From positions 17,223 to 26,044 of the forward strand of contig DADN01000166.1 in NCBI GenBank assembly GCA_002509665.1: DNA of 8,822 nucleotides. The letters run 5' to 3'. Below are positions 1-6,742 of the stretch, piece after piece. Numbering within the stretch: the first letter of the stretch is position 1; each line of letters opens with the position of its first letter. The DNA is from Methanobacterium sp. UBA8 (GTDB lineage Archaea > Methanobacteriota > Methanobacteria > Methanobacteriales > Methanobacteriaceae). The notes under the pieces were generated by a model. The model was not told the DNA's origin. It worked only from the letters and a program-made list of their open reading frames with translations, and did no database searches. Position numbers and translations under genes: made by a program.

Positions 1-87
1 TTTATCCTTTAAAATTTTCTGGATTTTCCCTTGGAATTCTTTTGAAACTTTGCTGAATTCGTCTAATGTATCTGAAAGTTCTCCCAT
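1..87 (-). CDS. N-terminal part of an unrecognised protein, cut by the window edge
   Basis: An open frame runs from ATG at 85-87 leftwards to position 1 without a stop, giving 29 residues that begin MGELSDTLDEFSKVSKEF. The rest of the gene lies outside the window. The visible part is charged and looks helical, with no signal peptide or membrane segment. I do not recognise the family. Two things support it as real. A GTGGT sequence sits a few bases before the ATG, and a candidate TATA box lies at 133-143. In addition, a second, decayed copy of the same gene start lies upstream at 247-309 and conserves mostly the amino-acid sequence (MGELS..LNEFS), as expected for coding DNA. Function cannot be given from 29 residues. 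Confidence 0.6.
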   Translation of the reverse strand, partial: MGELSDTLDEFSKVSKEFQGKIQKILKDK

Positions 88-132
88 TGAAACCACTTAT
101 AGAACGATAATTTGACTTTAATTCAGGTTACT

Positions 133-143
133 CTTATATTTTT
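133..143 (-). promoter_or_regulatory. Candidate TATA box for the partial gene at 1-87
   Basis: Read on the minus strand this is AAAAATATAAG, an archaeal-type TATA box. Transcription would start about 25 bases further on, near 110-118, leaving a leader of roughly 25 bases that contains the GTGGT ribosome binding site. It is assigned from position and sequence only. Confidence 0.35.
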
Positions 144-246
144 ATTTTTTTTGTAAGATCTCATTTAGATAGTGGTACTTCTGATTTTGAAGGTTTTAAT
201 GTAAGTTATGGGATAAACTCGTAAATGAATGATATATATCGTTGAC

Positions 247-309
247 TTATATTCGATGTTCCCTTGAGATTTCGCTGAATTCGTTTAATGCCTCGGAAAG
301 CTCGCCCAT
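247..309 (-). pseudogene. Decayed copy of the start of the gene at 1-87
   Basis: ATG at 307-309 opens a 20-codon frame, MGELSEALNEFSEISREHRI, closed by TAA at 247-249. The first 17 codons match the neighbouring gene start at 1-87 (MGELSDTLDEFSKVSKE). Many differences are synonymous or conservative, and the similarity extends about a dozen bases upstream of the ATG over the ribosome binding site (GAGTGAT here). The match then breaks. One reading is a small deletion: the bases CAAGGGAA follow directly after codon 15 here but about 10 bases later in the other copy, which would shift the frame. It is most simply a truncated duplicate, although a 20-residue peptide cannot be excluded because its start signals are kept. 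Confidence 0.55.
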
Positions 310-445
310 ATAAATCACTCAAGTTCATTGACCTTTTACATTTTAAAGTAATAAATGTTTTTTTGTAGTCAGGATTATTTTAAGCTAAAATAACTTTATT
401 TAAACACTGTTTTGATATTATTCAATATTGGATAGCATTTGCCAA
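310..445. other. AT-rich spacer with a short hairpin sequence
   Basis: No gene is visible between the decayed gene start and the end of the glycosylase gene. It contains a perfect inverted repeat, TTATTTTA at 375-382 and TAAAATAA at 386-393 with a 3-base loop. On the minus strand this hairpin lies downstream of the glycosylase stop codon, but it is followed by an A-run rather than a T-run, so it is not a convincing terminator. The stretch may also have held the promoter of the remnant at 247-309. Confidence 0.4.
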
Positions 446-1420
446 TTATTTTTTTAAGGTTTTCATAAGTCCTGATTTCCGCGCGTAATGGAATAAATAC
501 AGCTGTGTATAACCTGCATAATTTCCAAACCTTTCTATACCAAATTTTCTCATTTTAGGATTACTTACATTTTTCTCGTCAAAATAAAGCTTGGCAACGA
601 TTCTGCTTATCCATATATCTACTGGAAACGCTTTTCCAAATCCATAACCATAAAGGAGAATACAGTCCCCTACTTTTGGCCCTACTCCTGGAATCTTGAG
701 TATTGTATCAAAAGCAGTTTCATAATCCATCCTGCTAACTTTCTGCAGATCTATTTCGTTTTGAACCATTTCAGATGCTTTAATTATGTATTTTGACCTG
801 TAACCTACGCGGCAGCTTCTAAGGTCTTTCCATGATGCCCGTGTTTTAAGTAATTCTGGATCGCATTCTTCTTCATCAAACTCATGTTCTGGAGCATTTG
901 CAAGTACTTGTGGGCTAGGAAAAGAGTAGAATGTACCTGATGAGAATTTGTATTCATCTCCAAACTTTTCCTTTAGTAGATTTATCGCTTTGTTCCACTG
1001 CCTTATTGAATTGTGGGCAGAAGTTATGGAACATACAACTGATTCAAATATATTATCGGCTTTAAACAGCCGTAATCCTTTACAAAAATCGATTGTAGGT
1101 TCTAATTTAGGGTCACTCCTTAAAAAATCGTATAATTTGGGGAGATCATCATTTAACCCAAAAATTTCCATGATTCTAGCTTTAATTTGTTCTTCAGCTA
1201 TTTGTTCTTTAGATTCGGCTATTATATCAATTGGATCATCACTATTGGGTTTATGGGCTATTTTTACAAGGCAGGCGTTATTATCTACAGATATTAATTC
1301 TTGAAAGTATTTACCATTCTTTGACCATGCCGGCTGGGAAGTTTGACCACTTCCAATAGTAAGTTCAATGTCAAATGCCCCTCTAAATTCATGGGATTCT
1401 ATTTTAAATCTGGTTTTCAT
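446..1420 (-). CDS. ogg: 8-oxoguanine DNA glycosylase / AP lyase, OGG1 type
   Basis: A 324-residue base-excision repair enzyme expected to remove 8-oxoguanine from DNA and nick the resulting abasic site by beta-elimination. An N-terminal OGG-like domain covers about residues 1-105, followed by the helical HhH-GPD core. The helix-hairpin-helix motif is IPGVGPKVGDC (residues 243-253). It supplies the catalytic lysine K249, and the motif PVDIW supplies the activating aspartate D268. C253, next to the hairpin, matches the base-stacking cysteine of human OGG1, and the SAHN stretch (134-137) lies where OGG1 has its asparagines that contact the opposite strand. The length, close to eukaryotic OGG1, argues against the shorter archaeal Ogg2 or AGOG types. 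The start codon follows a GTGAT ribosome binding site at good spacing. It is divergent from the RDD gene, with 171 bases between them. Confidence 0.88.
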   Translation of the reverse strand: MKTRFKIESHEFRGAFDIELTIGSGQTSQPAWSKNGKYFQELISVDNNACLVKIAHKPNSDDPIDIIAESKEQIAEEQIKARIMEIFGLNDDLPKLYDFLRSDPKLEPTIDFCKGLRLFKADNIFESVVCSITSAHNSIRQWNKAINLLKEKFGDEYKFSSGTFYSFPSPQVLANAPEHEFDEEECDPELLKTRASWKDLRSCRVGYRSKYIIKASEMVQNEIDLQKVSRMDYETAFDTILKIPGVGPKVGDCILLYGYGFGKAFPVDIWISRIVAKLYFDEKNVSNPKMRKFGIERFGNYAGYTQLYLFHYARKSGLMKTLKK

Positions 1421-1544
1421 AATACATCACTATTATTTAAGATCATTAAATTACAATAATTTTTCTAATGTGTTGCTAGGGTAACATTTGTGTAATATTT
1501 TTAAGAGAATTTGATTTTATTGTAATCTATGGTGAATTTAAATC

Positions 1545-1557
1545 TTAATATAATATA
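1545..1557 (+). promoter_or_regulatory. Candidate TATA box for the zinc-ribbon/RDD gene
   Basis: TTAATATAATATA lies 35-47 bases before the ATG at 1592. Transcription would start about 1575-1580, leaving a very short leader that still carries the GGGTGG ribosome binding site at 1582-1587. It lies in the 171-base region shared with the divergent glycosylase gene. Confidence 0.45.
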
Positions 1558-1591
1558 GTTAACAGTATAGTTTTTAAATAAGGGTGGTTGC

Positions 1592-2248
1592 ATGTATTGT
1601 CCAAAATGCGGAAAAGAGAGTACGGAAGATGATAATTTTTGTATTTCTTGTGGTGAAGATCTGAAATTATATAAAAATAGGGCGGATTTACACAATATTA
1701 ACGTAAAATCGAACCTTAGTTATGGAAATGAGAATGATGGAGATGATATGAAGTATAGTTACTCTAGAAAACCTGTTGAAAATAATGAAATCCAACTGGC
1801 AAGTCTTGGAAGTAGAATTGCCGCTTATATAATCGATACAGTAATTGTATTTGTATTAGTTATAATTGTTTTGGGCGTAATAGATTCAATTCAAACTTTT
1901 ACAGATGATTCATATAACTTACTTGCATATTTAGTGTATGCACTTGTATTTTTTGGATATTTTATCTTATTAGAGGGGCCTTTAGGCAAAGGAAGGACTG
2001 TTGGAAAAAGAGTGCTTAAATTAAGAGTTGTAAAAAAAGATCAGAGCATGATGGGTTATGGTGCAAGTTTTGGAAGAAATATTTTAAGGTTGATAGATGG
2101 GCTTTTCTTTTACATTATAGGAATGATTCTTATATCTGACAGTAATTTAAATCAGAGATTAGGGGATAGAGCAGCAGATACTATTGTAATAAAAGAAAAT
2201 GATTATGAGAATAAATCTAGACCACCAACTAGTTTAGGATATAGTTGA
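1592..2248 (+). CDS. Zinc-ribbon and RDD domain membrane protein
   Basis: This 218-residue protein has two parts. The N-terminus is a zinc ribbon with two CxxC knuckles (C3, C6, C17, C20: YCPKCGK and FCISCGE). A hydrophilic, asparagine-rich linker (about 25-68) leads to an RDD family domain. That domain shows the hallmark arginine and aspartates (R75 and D82 in SRIAAYIIDT, D169 in LRLIDG), the basic loop GKGRTVGKRVLKLRVV after the second helix, and the closing motif QRLGDRAADTIV. Membrane segments are about 77-99, 109-128 and 168-183. The RDD family is widespread; some members have been linked to ion transport, but the role of this zinc-ribbon form is not known. The start is supported by GGGTGG before the ATG. 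The gene converges on the agmatinase gene and ends in a hairpin terminator. Confidence 0.85.
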   Translation: MYCPKCGKESTEDDNFCISCGEDLKLYKNRADLHNINVKSNLSYGNENDGDDMKYSYSRKPVENNEIQLASLGSRIAAYIIDTVIVFVLVIIVLGVIDSIQTFTDDSYNLLAYLVYALVFFGYFILLEGPLGKGRTVGKRVLKLRVVKKDQSMMGYGASFGRNILRLIDGLFFYIIGMILISDSNLNQRLGDRAADTIVIKENDYENKSRPPTSLGYS

Positions 2249-2270
2249 TGTCCTAAATTTATTTCTTTTT
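2231..2270 (+). terminator. Hairpin and T-rich tract ending the RDD gene
   Basis: AGTTTAGGA (2231-2239) pairs with TCCTAAATT (2251-2259) over nine positions with one G-T wobble and an 11-base loop, followed by a T-rich tract ending in TTTTT at 2270. The left arm is inside the last codons of the RDD gene and the stop codon is in the loop. The T-tract alone could serve archaeal termination. It separates the convergent RDD and agmatinase genes. Confidence 0.45.
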
Positions 2271-2304
2271 GCTATTAAGTAGTAATGTAACAGTATCTAT
2301 AGAT

Positions 2305-3228
2305 TTAGAAAATTGCACCTAGAAAATCAAGTGCAAGTCTAGAAGCTACCTGTGATGTCATATTTCCTGCATCATAAAGTGGATTAACTTCTACAACATC
2401 AAAACCGATAATGTTACCTTTTTTCGGTAAATTTTGTAATAATTCTCTCATTTGGAGGTAATTTAAACCTCCTGGCTCGGGAGTACCTGTTCCAGGCACC
2501 ACTGAAAGGTCAAGGGCATCGATATCAAGAGTTACATAAATATTTTCGGTTTCAGGTATTTTTTCAAGGGTCCATTCTATTCCATTTTCAAAAATATCTA
2601 AGGCAGTTATAATTTTTGAGCCGTATTTTGTGGCTTCATCATAATTTGCTTTTCTGTCGGTAAAACCGCGAATTCCAACTTGTGTAATACTTTTAACAGT
2701 TTTAAGGCCAGATGCACGTTTAATTGGGCTTGCATGAGAAAATTTCACATCGGCCACATTGTCTGTAAAATCGAGATGTGTATCAAAATGAACGATATCA
2801 AAATCAACATCGAATGCTTCAAGGATCGGAAAAGTAACCGAGTGGTCACCACCAAAACCTACAGGAAAAACATTGCTCTCTATGATTTTTTGGAAGGTAT
2901 CATGGATCATTCTCATATTGGTGGTCGTGGATGTAGGTAAGATGGGCACATCTCCATAATCTATGAGAGTTACATCATGGAGAATATGTTTTTTTTGCTC
3001 TAGATCATAGGCACCTTCATCAGAATGCATATAGATTCCATAATTTTGGGATGCAATACGGACTGCACGAGGTCCAAACCGTGTTCCAGATCGATTTGTA
3101 GTGCCCTGGTCAAATGGAATGCCGATTAGGGCTGCATCCACATTTTTTAAATCAGTTGTATGCTGGAGTTTGTAGAATGTTGGAATTCCGGAATATGGAA
3201 ACTTGTTTTCGATATCTTTGGGATCCAT
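2305..3228 (-). CDS. speB: Agmatinase-like ureohydrolase (arginase family)
   Basis: A 307-residue manganese-dependent ureohydrolase, expected to split a guanidino compound into urea and an amine; for agmatinase this is agmatine to putrescine in polyamine synthesis. All six metal ligands of the family are visible: H129 in GGDHS, D149, H151 and D153 in FDTHLDF, and D235 and D237 in LDIDALD. H165 in FSHAS matches the conserved catalytic-site histidine. PGTGTPEPGG (245-254) and E280 in VVEVNP are also family signatures. Two places differ from classical agmatinases: DTHLDFTD instead of DAHTDTY, and ALDLSVV where LDP is usual. The substrate is therefore less certain than the fold, and another guanidino compound is possible. 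GGAG lies seven bases before the ATG. It follows the regulator gene by 113 bases on the same strand and may be co-transcribed with it. Confidence 0.82.
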   Translation of the reverse strand: MDPKDIENKFPYSGIPTFYKLQHTTDLKNVDAALIGIPFDQGTTNRSGTRFGPRAVRIASQNYGIYMHSDEGAYDLEQKKHILHDVTLIDYGDVPILPTSTTTNMRMIHDTFQKIIESNVFPVGFGGDHSVTFPILEAFDVDFDIVHFDTHLDFTDNVADVKFSHASPIKRASGLKTVKSITQVGIRGFTDRKANYDEATKYGSKIITALDIFENGIEWTLEKIPETENIYVTLDIDALDLSVVPGTGTPEPGGLNYLQMRELLQNLPKKGNIIGFDVVEVNPLYDAGNMTSQVASRLALDFLGAIF

Positions 3229-3341
3229 CTTATTTCTCCAGCAATCTTAACCACAGATGTATAATAAAATTAGTGAAATACAGATTTTTAAATTATTAAG
3301 GTAATTAAGGGGAATCAGGAATGAGATGTAAAATTAGATTT

Positions 3342-3929
3342 TTATTTTATATGTTCTATAAAATGAATTCCATTTTCGTTGACTGCATATTTTTTATTCC
3401 TTTTAACCTCAACATCTATTAAACCCATATTCTCTAATTCTTGAAGGTACTGGTAAACTGTTGATTCGGAATATTTTTTTCTTTTACCTTTAGATTTAGA
3501 ATATGAACGACTCAAGAGAGTTAGAAGATGATTAAATGTAATGCCATTATTTTTACTTAAAACCTCAAGGATTCTTATCTTTGTACTACCAAAACGATGA
3601 GCAGGATTTACAGGAAGGAAAACAGGTCTACCTTCGTCTAAAACATATAACGGTGTAGATGCCTGAAATTGTGTTAAATAATAAGCTACATAGAGATCAA
3701 GTTTATCTTCGCTAGCTATGAAATAGGGGTCTTCAACTTCTTCAAAAACATTTTTAATTTCGCCTACAACTTCATGGAAGTCGCCTTGTAAATTAATAAC
3801 TTTATAACCATCTTTTTCTCTTTCAGCGTCTTTCGACAACAGTATAACTTCATCGGCATGAAAATTTTCCTTTTTGAGGATATTTTGGATAATTTCCGGC
3901 CTTTTGATTGTTGTTATAAGACTTGGCAT
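3342..3929 (-). CDS. Winged-helix regulator with a CARF-like N-terminal half
   Basis: A 195-residue soluble protein. The C-terminal part (about 112-195) is a winged helix: IRILEVLSKNNGITFNHL forms the first helices, STVYQYLQELENMGLI the recognition helix, and KKYAVNENGIHFIEHI the wing and last helix. A basic patch, KSKGKRKK (145-152), precedes the recognition helix. The N-terminal half alternates strands and helices in a Rossmann-like order: LITTIKRPEII at the first strand, DEVILLS at the second, KVINL, then ASEDKLDLYVAYYLTQF leading to LYVLDEG. This order and the TT..RPE start resemble a short CARF domain as in Csa3-type regulators, but that is my inference from the pattern. A perfect GGAGGT ribosome binding site lies five bases before the ATG. 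The target genes are unknown; the agmatinase just downstream is a candidate. Confidence 0.7.
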   Translation of the reverse strand: MPSLITTIKRPEIIQNILKKENFHADEVILLSKDAEREKDGYKVINLQGDFHEVVGEIKNVFEEVEDPYFIASEDKLDLYVAYYLTQFQASTPLYVLDEGRPVFLPVNPAHRFGSTKIRILEVLSKNNGITFNHLLTLLSRSYSKSKGKRKKYSESTVYQYLQELENMGLIDVEVKRNKKYAVNENGIHFIEHIK

Positions 3930-3934
3930 TTAAA

Positions 3935-3940
3935 ACCTCC
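3935..3940 (-). promoter_or_regulatory. Strong ribosome binding site fixing the regulator start
   Basis: On the minus strand this reads GGAGGT, five bases before the ATG at 3927-3929. It is the best Shine-Dalgarno match in the left half of the window and settles the start of the winged-helix regulator. Confidence 0.75.
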
Positions 3941-4257
3941 GTGTTTTTATTATATTATGATATTATGTTTTTTCATTAATATTAAATTTATAGTTTTTAT
4001 TACTCATTGTGAGTTCAGTCACCATAATAATGAACTGATATAAAAAAGTTTTTAGGAATGTAAATGAAACAAAAGATTTTAGTAGAATTTGAATGTTTAA
4101 AAATAGGAATCTATTTCTGACATTTTTTAGATTAAAGAGATAATCCATGATTTTTAAAGAGAATACTTTTTTTAAAGAGATTATATACACCCCAAACTGT
4201 GTAATACGGCTTAAAACCACTTTTAAGTGAAAGTAGGCCAAAAACTTTAAATATAAT
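3941..4257. other. AT-rich spacer upstream of the regulator
   Basis: No convincing gene is seen. A 92-codon minus-strand frame (3963-4241) starts at TTG, lacks a ribosome binding site and has a low-complexity, phenylalanine- and leucine-rich product, so it is not called. An inverted repeat, CTTAAAA at 4210-4216 and TTTTAAG at 4221-4227 with loop CCAC, lies just past the stop of the winged-helix fragment. The regulator's promoter must lie in this stretch, but AT-richness hides a unique TATA box. Confidence 0.4.
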
Positions 4258-4413
4258 TTAGCTTAAAAGCTCCATAAAACGGGCACCGTTATTGTTCAGA
4301 GAGTACCATCCTTCTTTTGTTAGGATTATAACTTTGCTTGTTGTGTTTTCATTTTTTTCAAGGATAAAATCGACATCTTCCAAATATTTTATTATTGTCA
4401 CAATGCCAGTCAC
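4258..4413 (-). pseudogene. C-terminal fragment of a winged-helix regulator
   Basis: A minus-strand frame ending at TAA 4258-4260 encodes about 51 residues from GTG at 4411-4413. It begins VTGIVTIIKYLEDVDF, continues with a strand-turn-strand (KVIILTKEGWYSL) and ends NNNGARFMELLS. This is the back half of a winged helix: the end of the recognition helix, the wing and the last helix. The ending YSLNNNGARFMELL lines up with YAVNENGIHFIEHI of the regulator at 3342-3929, which suggests a related gene. The first helices of the domain are missing. The nearby ATG at 4425-4427 is in another frame and meets TGA after five codons. A TATA-like stretch lies at 4455-4470, so a tiny expressed protein from a GTG start is possible, but a truncated remnant is more likely. 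Confidence 0.5.
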
Positions 4414-4741
4414 ATACAACACACCATAATATAATATGTATATATTTGATATTACTAAATATATATTTTTTATTATTATTGGTGAGATCAGTTATGATAA
4501 AATTAGTTTATTTAAAAAGTATTGTTAACCATAAAATAAGTAAAAAATACAAATAATTTAAAATTATGGAATTAATATATGTATGTATATTTCTAATTTA
4601 AAGGATAGCCTAAATTTAATTAATTAAGCCTTTAAAATTACTTTTAAATTAAAATTACGCTAAAATATAAGTTTTAGATAAAAATTAGATATTTAATTAA
4701 TAATGGCTGTCATGATTCAAATTATTAAAGTCTCAAATTTT
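4414..4741. other. Very AT-rich spacer between the fragment and the kinase gene
   Basis: No gene is supported. The stretch contains runs of A and T, a TTAATTAATTAA-type palindrome near 4616-4627, two copies of AAAATTAC (4634-4641 and 4651-4658), and an inverted repeat CTAAAA (4660-4665) with TTTTAG (4672-4677). The last lies downstream of the kinase stop codon on the minus strand and could help end its transcript. A 20-codon plus-strand frame at 4494-4556 follows a GGTGA but has nothing else in its favour. Confidence 0.4.
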
Positions 4742-6742
4742 CTATGCCCTTGATTTTGAAGGGTTTGTCTGGTTGAGTGGAATACTGAAATAAAACGTTG
4801 ATCCATTATTTAATTCAGATTTAACCCATATTTTACCCTTATGGCGTTCAATAATTCTTTTTGAAATGGCAAGGCCGATACCTGCACCTTTATATTCATC
4901 TATAGTATGCAGCCGTTTGAATACTTCAAATATTTTATCTGTATATTGGGGTTCCATACCAATTCCATTATCTGAAACGCTGAATATGTACATTTCTTTA
5001 TCCTTTCTGGAAGATATGTGAATTTTGGGGGCTATATTTGACTTTTTGAATTTTATTGCATTTTCTATCAGGTTTTGAAACAGCTGGATTAGCTGTCCTT
5101 TATCTGCAGTCACCATTGGAAGTTTGTCGTATGTAACTTGTGCTTCATTTTCTTTGATTAAGAGTTTAAGATTAGATAAAGCATCTTTTAATGTTTCTTC
5201 AGCACTAATTAATTGAAATTTCTCTCCTCTAGTCCCAACTCTGGAATAATAAAGTAAACCCTGTATCATTTCCTTCATACGTACAGCAGAATCCACTACA
5301 AAGTCAATATATTCATCTGCATCGCTGTCAAGTCTGTTTTTGTATCGTTTTTCAAGTAACTGGGCAAAACTTGCAATGGCTCTGAGTGGTTCCTGTAAAT
5401 CGTGAGATGTGATATATGCAAACTGTTGAAGTTCATAATTGGAGCGCTCCAATTTATCTATGGTATCTTTTAATTCTTCTTCTATTTTTTTGCGTTTAGA
5501 AATATCCCGAGTGATAGTAGCTGTTCCTATGACTTCATCTTCATAGCTTTTAATTGGGGATAGTGTTACAGAAACATACATTTCAGTATCATCGTTTTTC
5601 AACCGTTTAGCCTCATAAGGCCCGATAGATTTACCTTTTTTGACTTTTTCTTCTAATTTGGAAAATTTCTTCCATTCTGATAAGGACATTAAGTTTGATA
5701 TTGGTTTTCCTATCATTTCATGAGCTGAATATCCGTATATTTCTTCAGCTCCTCTATTCCAGCTGGATATTAATGAATTTAAGTCGGCACTGATAATAGC
5801 ATCTTTTGATGAATTAACGATGTTTGCAAGTCTTTTAACATCTTCCTCGGTTTCACGGCGTTTGTAATCAATTTTATTTAGGGAGTTAATGTTGATCCAG
5901 ATTATAATCAGTAAAATGATGATTACGCTGATTACAAGTGCCGTAGTTTCAAAAGGAGTATCATAAAATCCATCTTGCTGCCCCAGGAGATGGAAATATC
6001 CCAATAATAATGTTGTAACAATAGCTGTGGGTATTAATTTCCATGCAAAGGCACTTCCAAGCCCTGTGCCTGTTAATGCTTGCATAATACCTTTATCTGG
6101 ATGTGTAAATAAAACTGAGGAAGATACTAACAAAAACAATATTGCAGCATAAATTGCAGTTTCTGTATAATTGTAGTCCATATACTGATTTGAAATGTTA
6201 TAAATATAGCCCATAAATGCCATTAAAGATAGTATGCCCACTACAATGCCTAAGTATTGGGCTGGGCCATGTTTTTCTATTCTCCTGTTCAGTAATAAAA
6301 TGGTGGCGCCGATTAATGATATGTTTAAAGCAGCTATAAACTCCATTCGATTAGGATAAAGTGTGTCAATGGCACCTGGAGCTTCTTTAAACATTATTTG
6401 ATCTATACCAAGATTGAAGGAGAATATATACTCAATAAGAGTTAAAACACCTATTAAAACTACAATAACTGCTAAAATATTGATAATTTTCTGGTTATGC
6501 TTATTTATTATCTTTGTTTGAATTAAAAACAATGAAAGCCCGATTAAAACGAAACATAATGCTAAATCAGATTTTACGGTAGAAAAGTTTGGTCCGGGGC
6601 TTTCAAATATTGAAATATTAAAAACCCAGCCTAAAAGCATTAAAAACCCAAAAATAGCAATTAAAATACTTGAAATTTTTGAAAAATGTTTTAATAATGA
6701 AATAGTTTTTTCATTAAGCTTTTTCACCATACATATCAACAT
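4742..6742 (-). CDS. Membrane-bound PAS sensor histidine kinase
   Basis: A 666-residue sensor kinase. Residues about 23-290 hold about eight membrane helices (near 23-42, 59-77, 87-108, 137-151, 164-181, 195-213, 236-253, 266-288) with short loops and no large outside domain, so this part resembles a MASE-like integral membrane sensor. A PAS domain follows (about 302-413; SSWNRGAEEIYGYSAHEMIG is typical), then a short coiled linker. The dimerisation and phosphotransfer domain has H447 in ITSHDLQEPL, and the ATPase domain has an N box (QNLIENAIKF, N561), DNGIG (591-595), FEVFKRL (605-611) and GAGIGLAI (619-626). All catalytic boxes are intact, so it should autophosphorylate. No response regulator is present in the window. 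The start is unsure: ATG at 6740-6742 has no ribosome binding site, and ATG at 6728-6730 (MVKKLNEK) is an alternative. Confidence 0.88.
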   Translation of the reverse strand: MLICMVKKLNEKTISLLKHFSKISSILIAIFGFLMLLGWVFNISIFESPGPNFSTVKSDLALCFVLIGLSLFLIQTKIINKHNQKIINILAVIVVLIGVLTLIEYIFSFNLGIDQIMFKEAPGAIDTLYPNRMEFIAALNISLIGATILLLNRRIEKHGPAQYLGIVVGILSLMAFMGYIYNISNQYMDYNYTETAIYAAILFLLVSSSVLFTHPDKGIMQALTGTGLGSAFAWKLIPTAIVTTLLLGYFHLLGQQDGFYDTPFETTALVISVIIILLIIIWININSLNKIDYKRRETEEDVKRLANIVNSSKDAIISADLNSLISSWNRGAEEIYGYSAHEMIGKPISNLMSLSEWKKFSKLEEKVKKGKSIGPYEAKRLKNDDTEMYVSVTLSPIKSYEDEVIGTATITRDISKRKKIEEELKDTIDKLERSNYELQQFAYITSHDLQEPLRAIASFAQLLEKRYKNRLDSDADEYIDFVVDSAVRMKEMIQGLLYYSRVGTRGEKFQLISAEETLKDALSNLKLLIKENEAQVTYDKLPMVTADKGQLIQLFQNLIENAIKFKKSNIAPKIHISSRKDKEMYIFSVSDNGIGMEPQYTDKIFEVFKRLHTIDEYKGAGIGLAISKRIIERHKGKIWVKSELNNGSTFYFSIPLNQTNPSKSRA

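Noticed and set aside
948..1304. A 118-codon plus-strand open frame
   Set aside because: It lies wholly antisense to the well-supported glycosylase gene and its product has no recognisable features.
3229..3341. Leader of the agmatinase gene considered for a guanidine or other riboswitch
   Set aside because: The 113-base gap is AT-rich and shows no conserved riboswitch core that I can recognise.
3963..4241. A 92-codon minus-strand open frame
   Set aside because: It starts at TTG without a ribosome binding site, its product is low-complexity and typical of translated AT-rich spacer, and no domain is seen.
4494..4556. A 20-codon plus-strand frame preceded by GGTGA
   Set aside because: The ribosome-site match alone is weak evidence in AT-rich DNA. 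The only nearby TATA-like stretch is too close to give a leader that includes the site.
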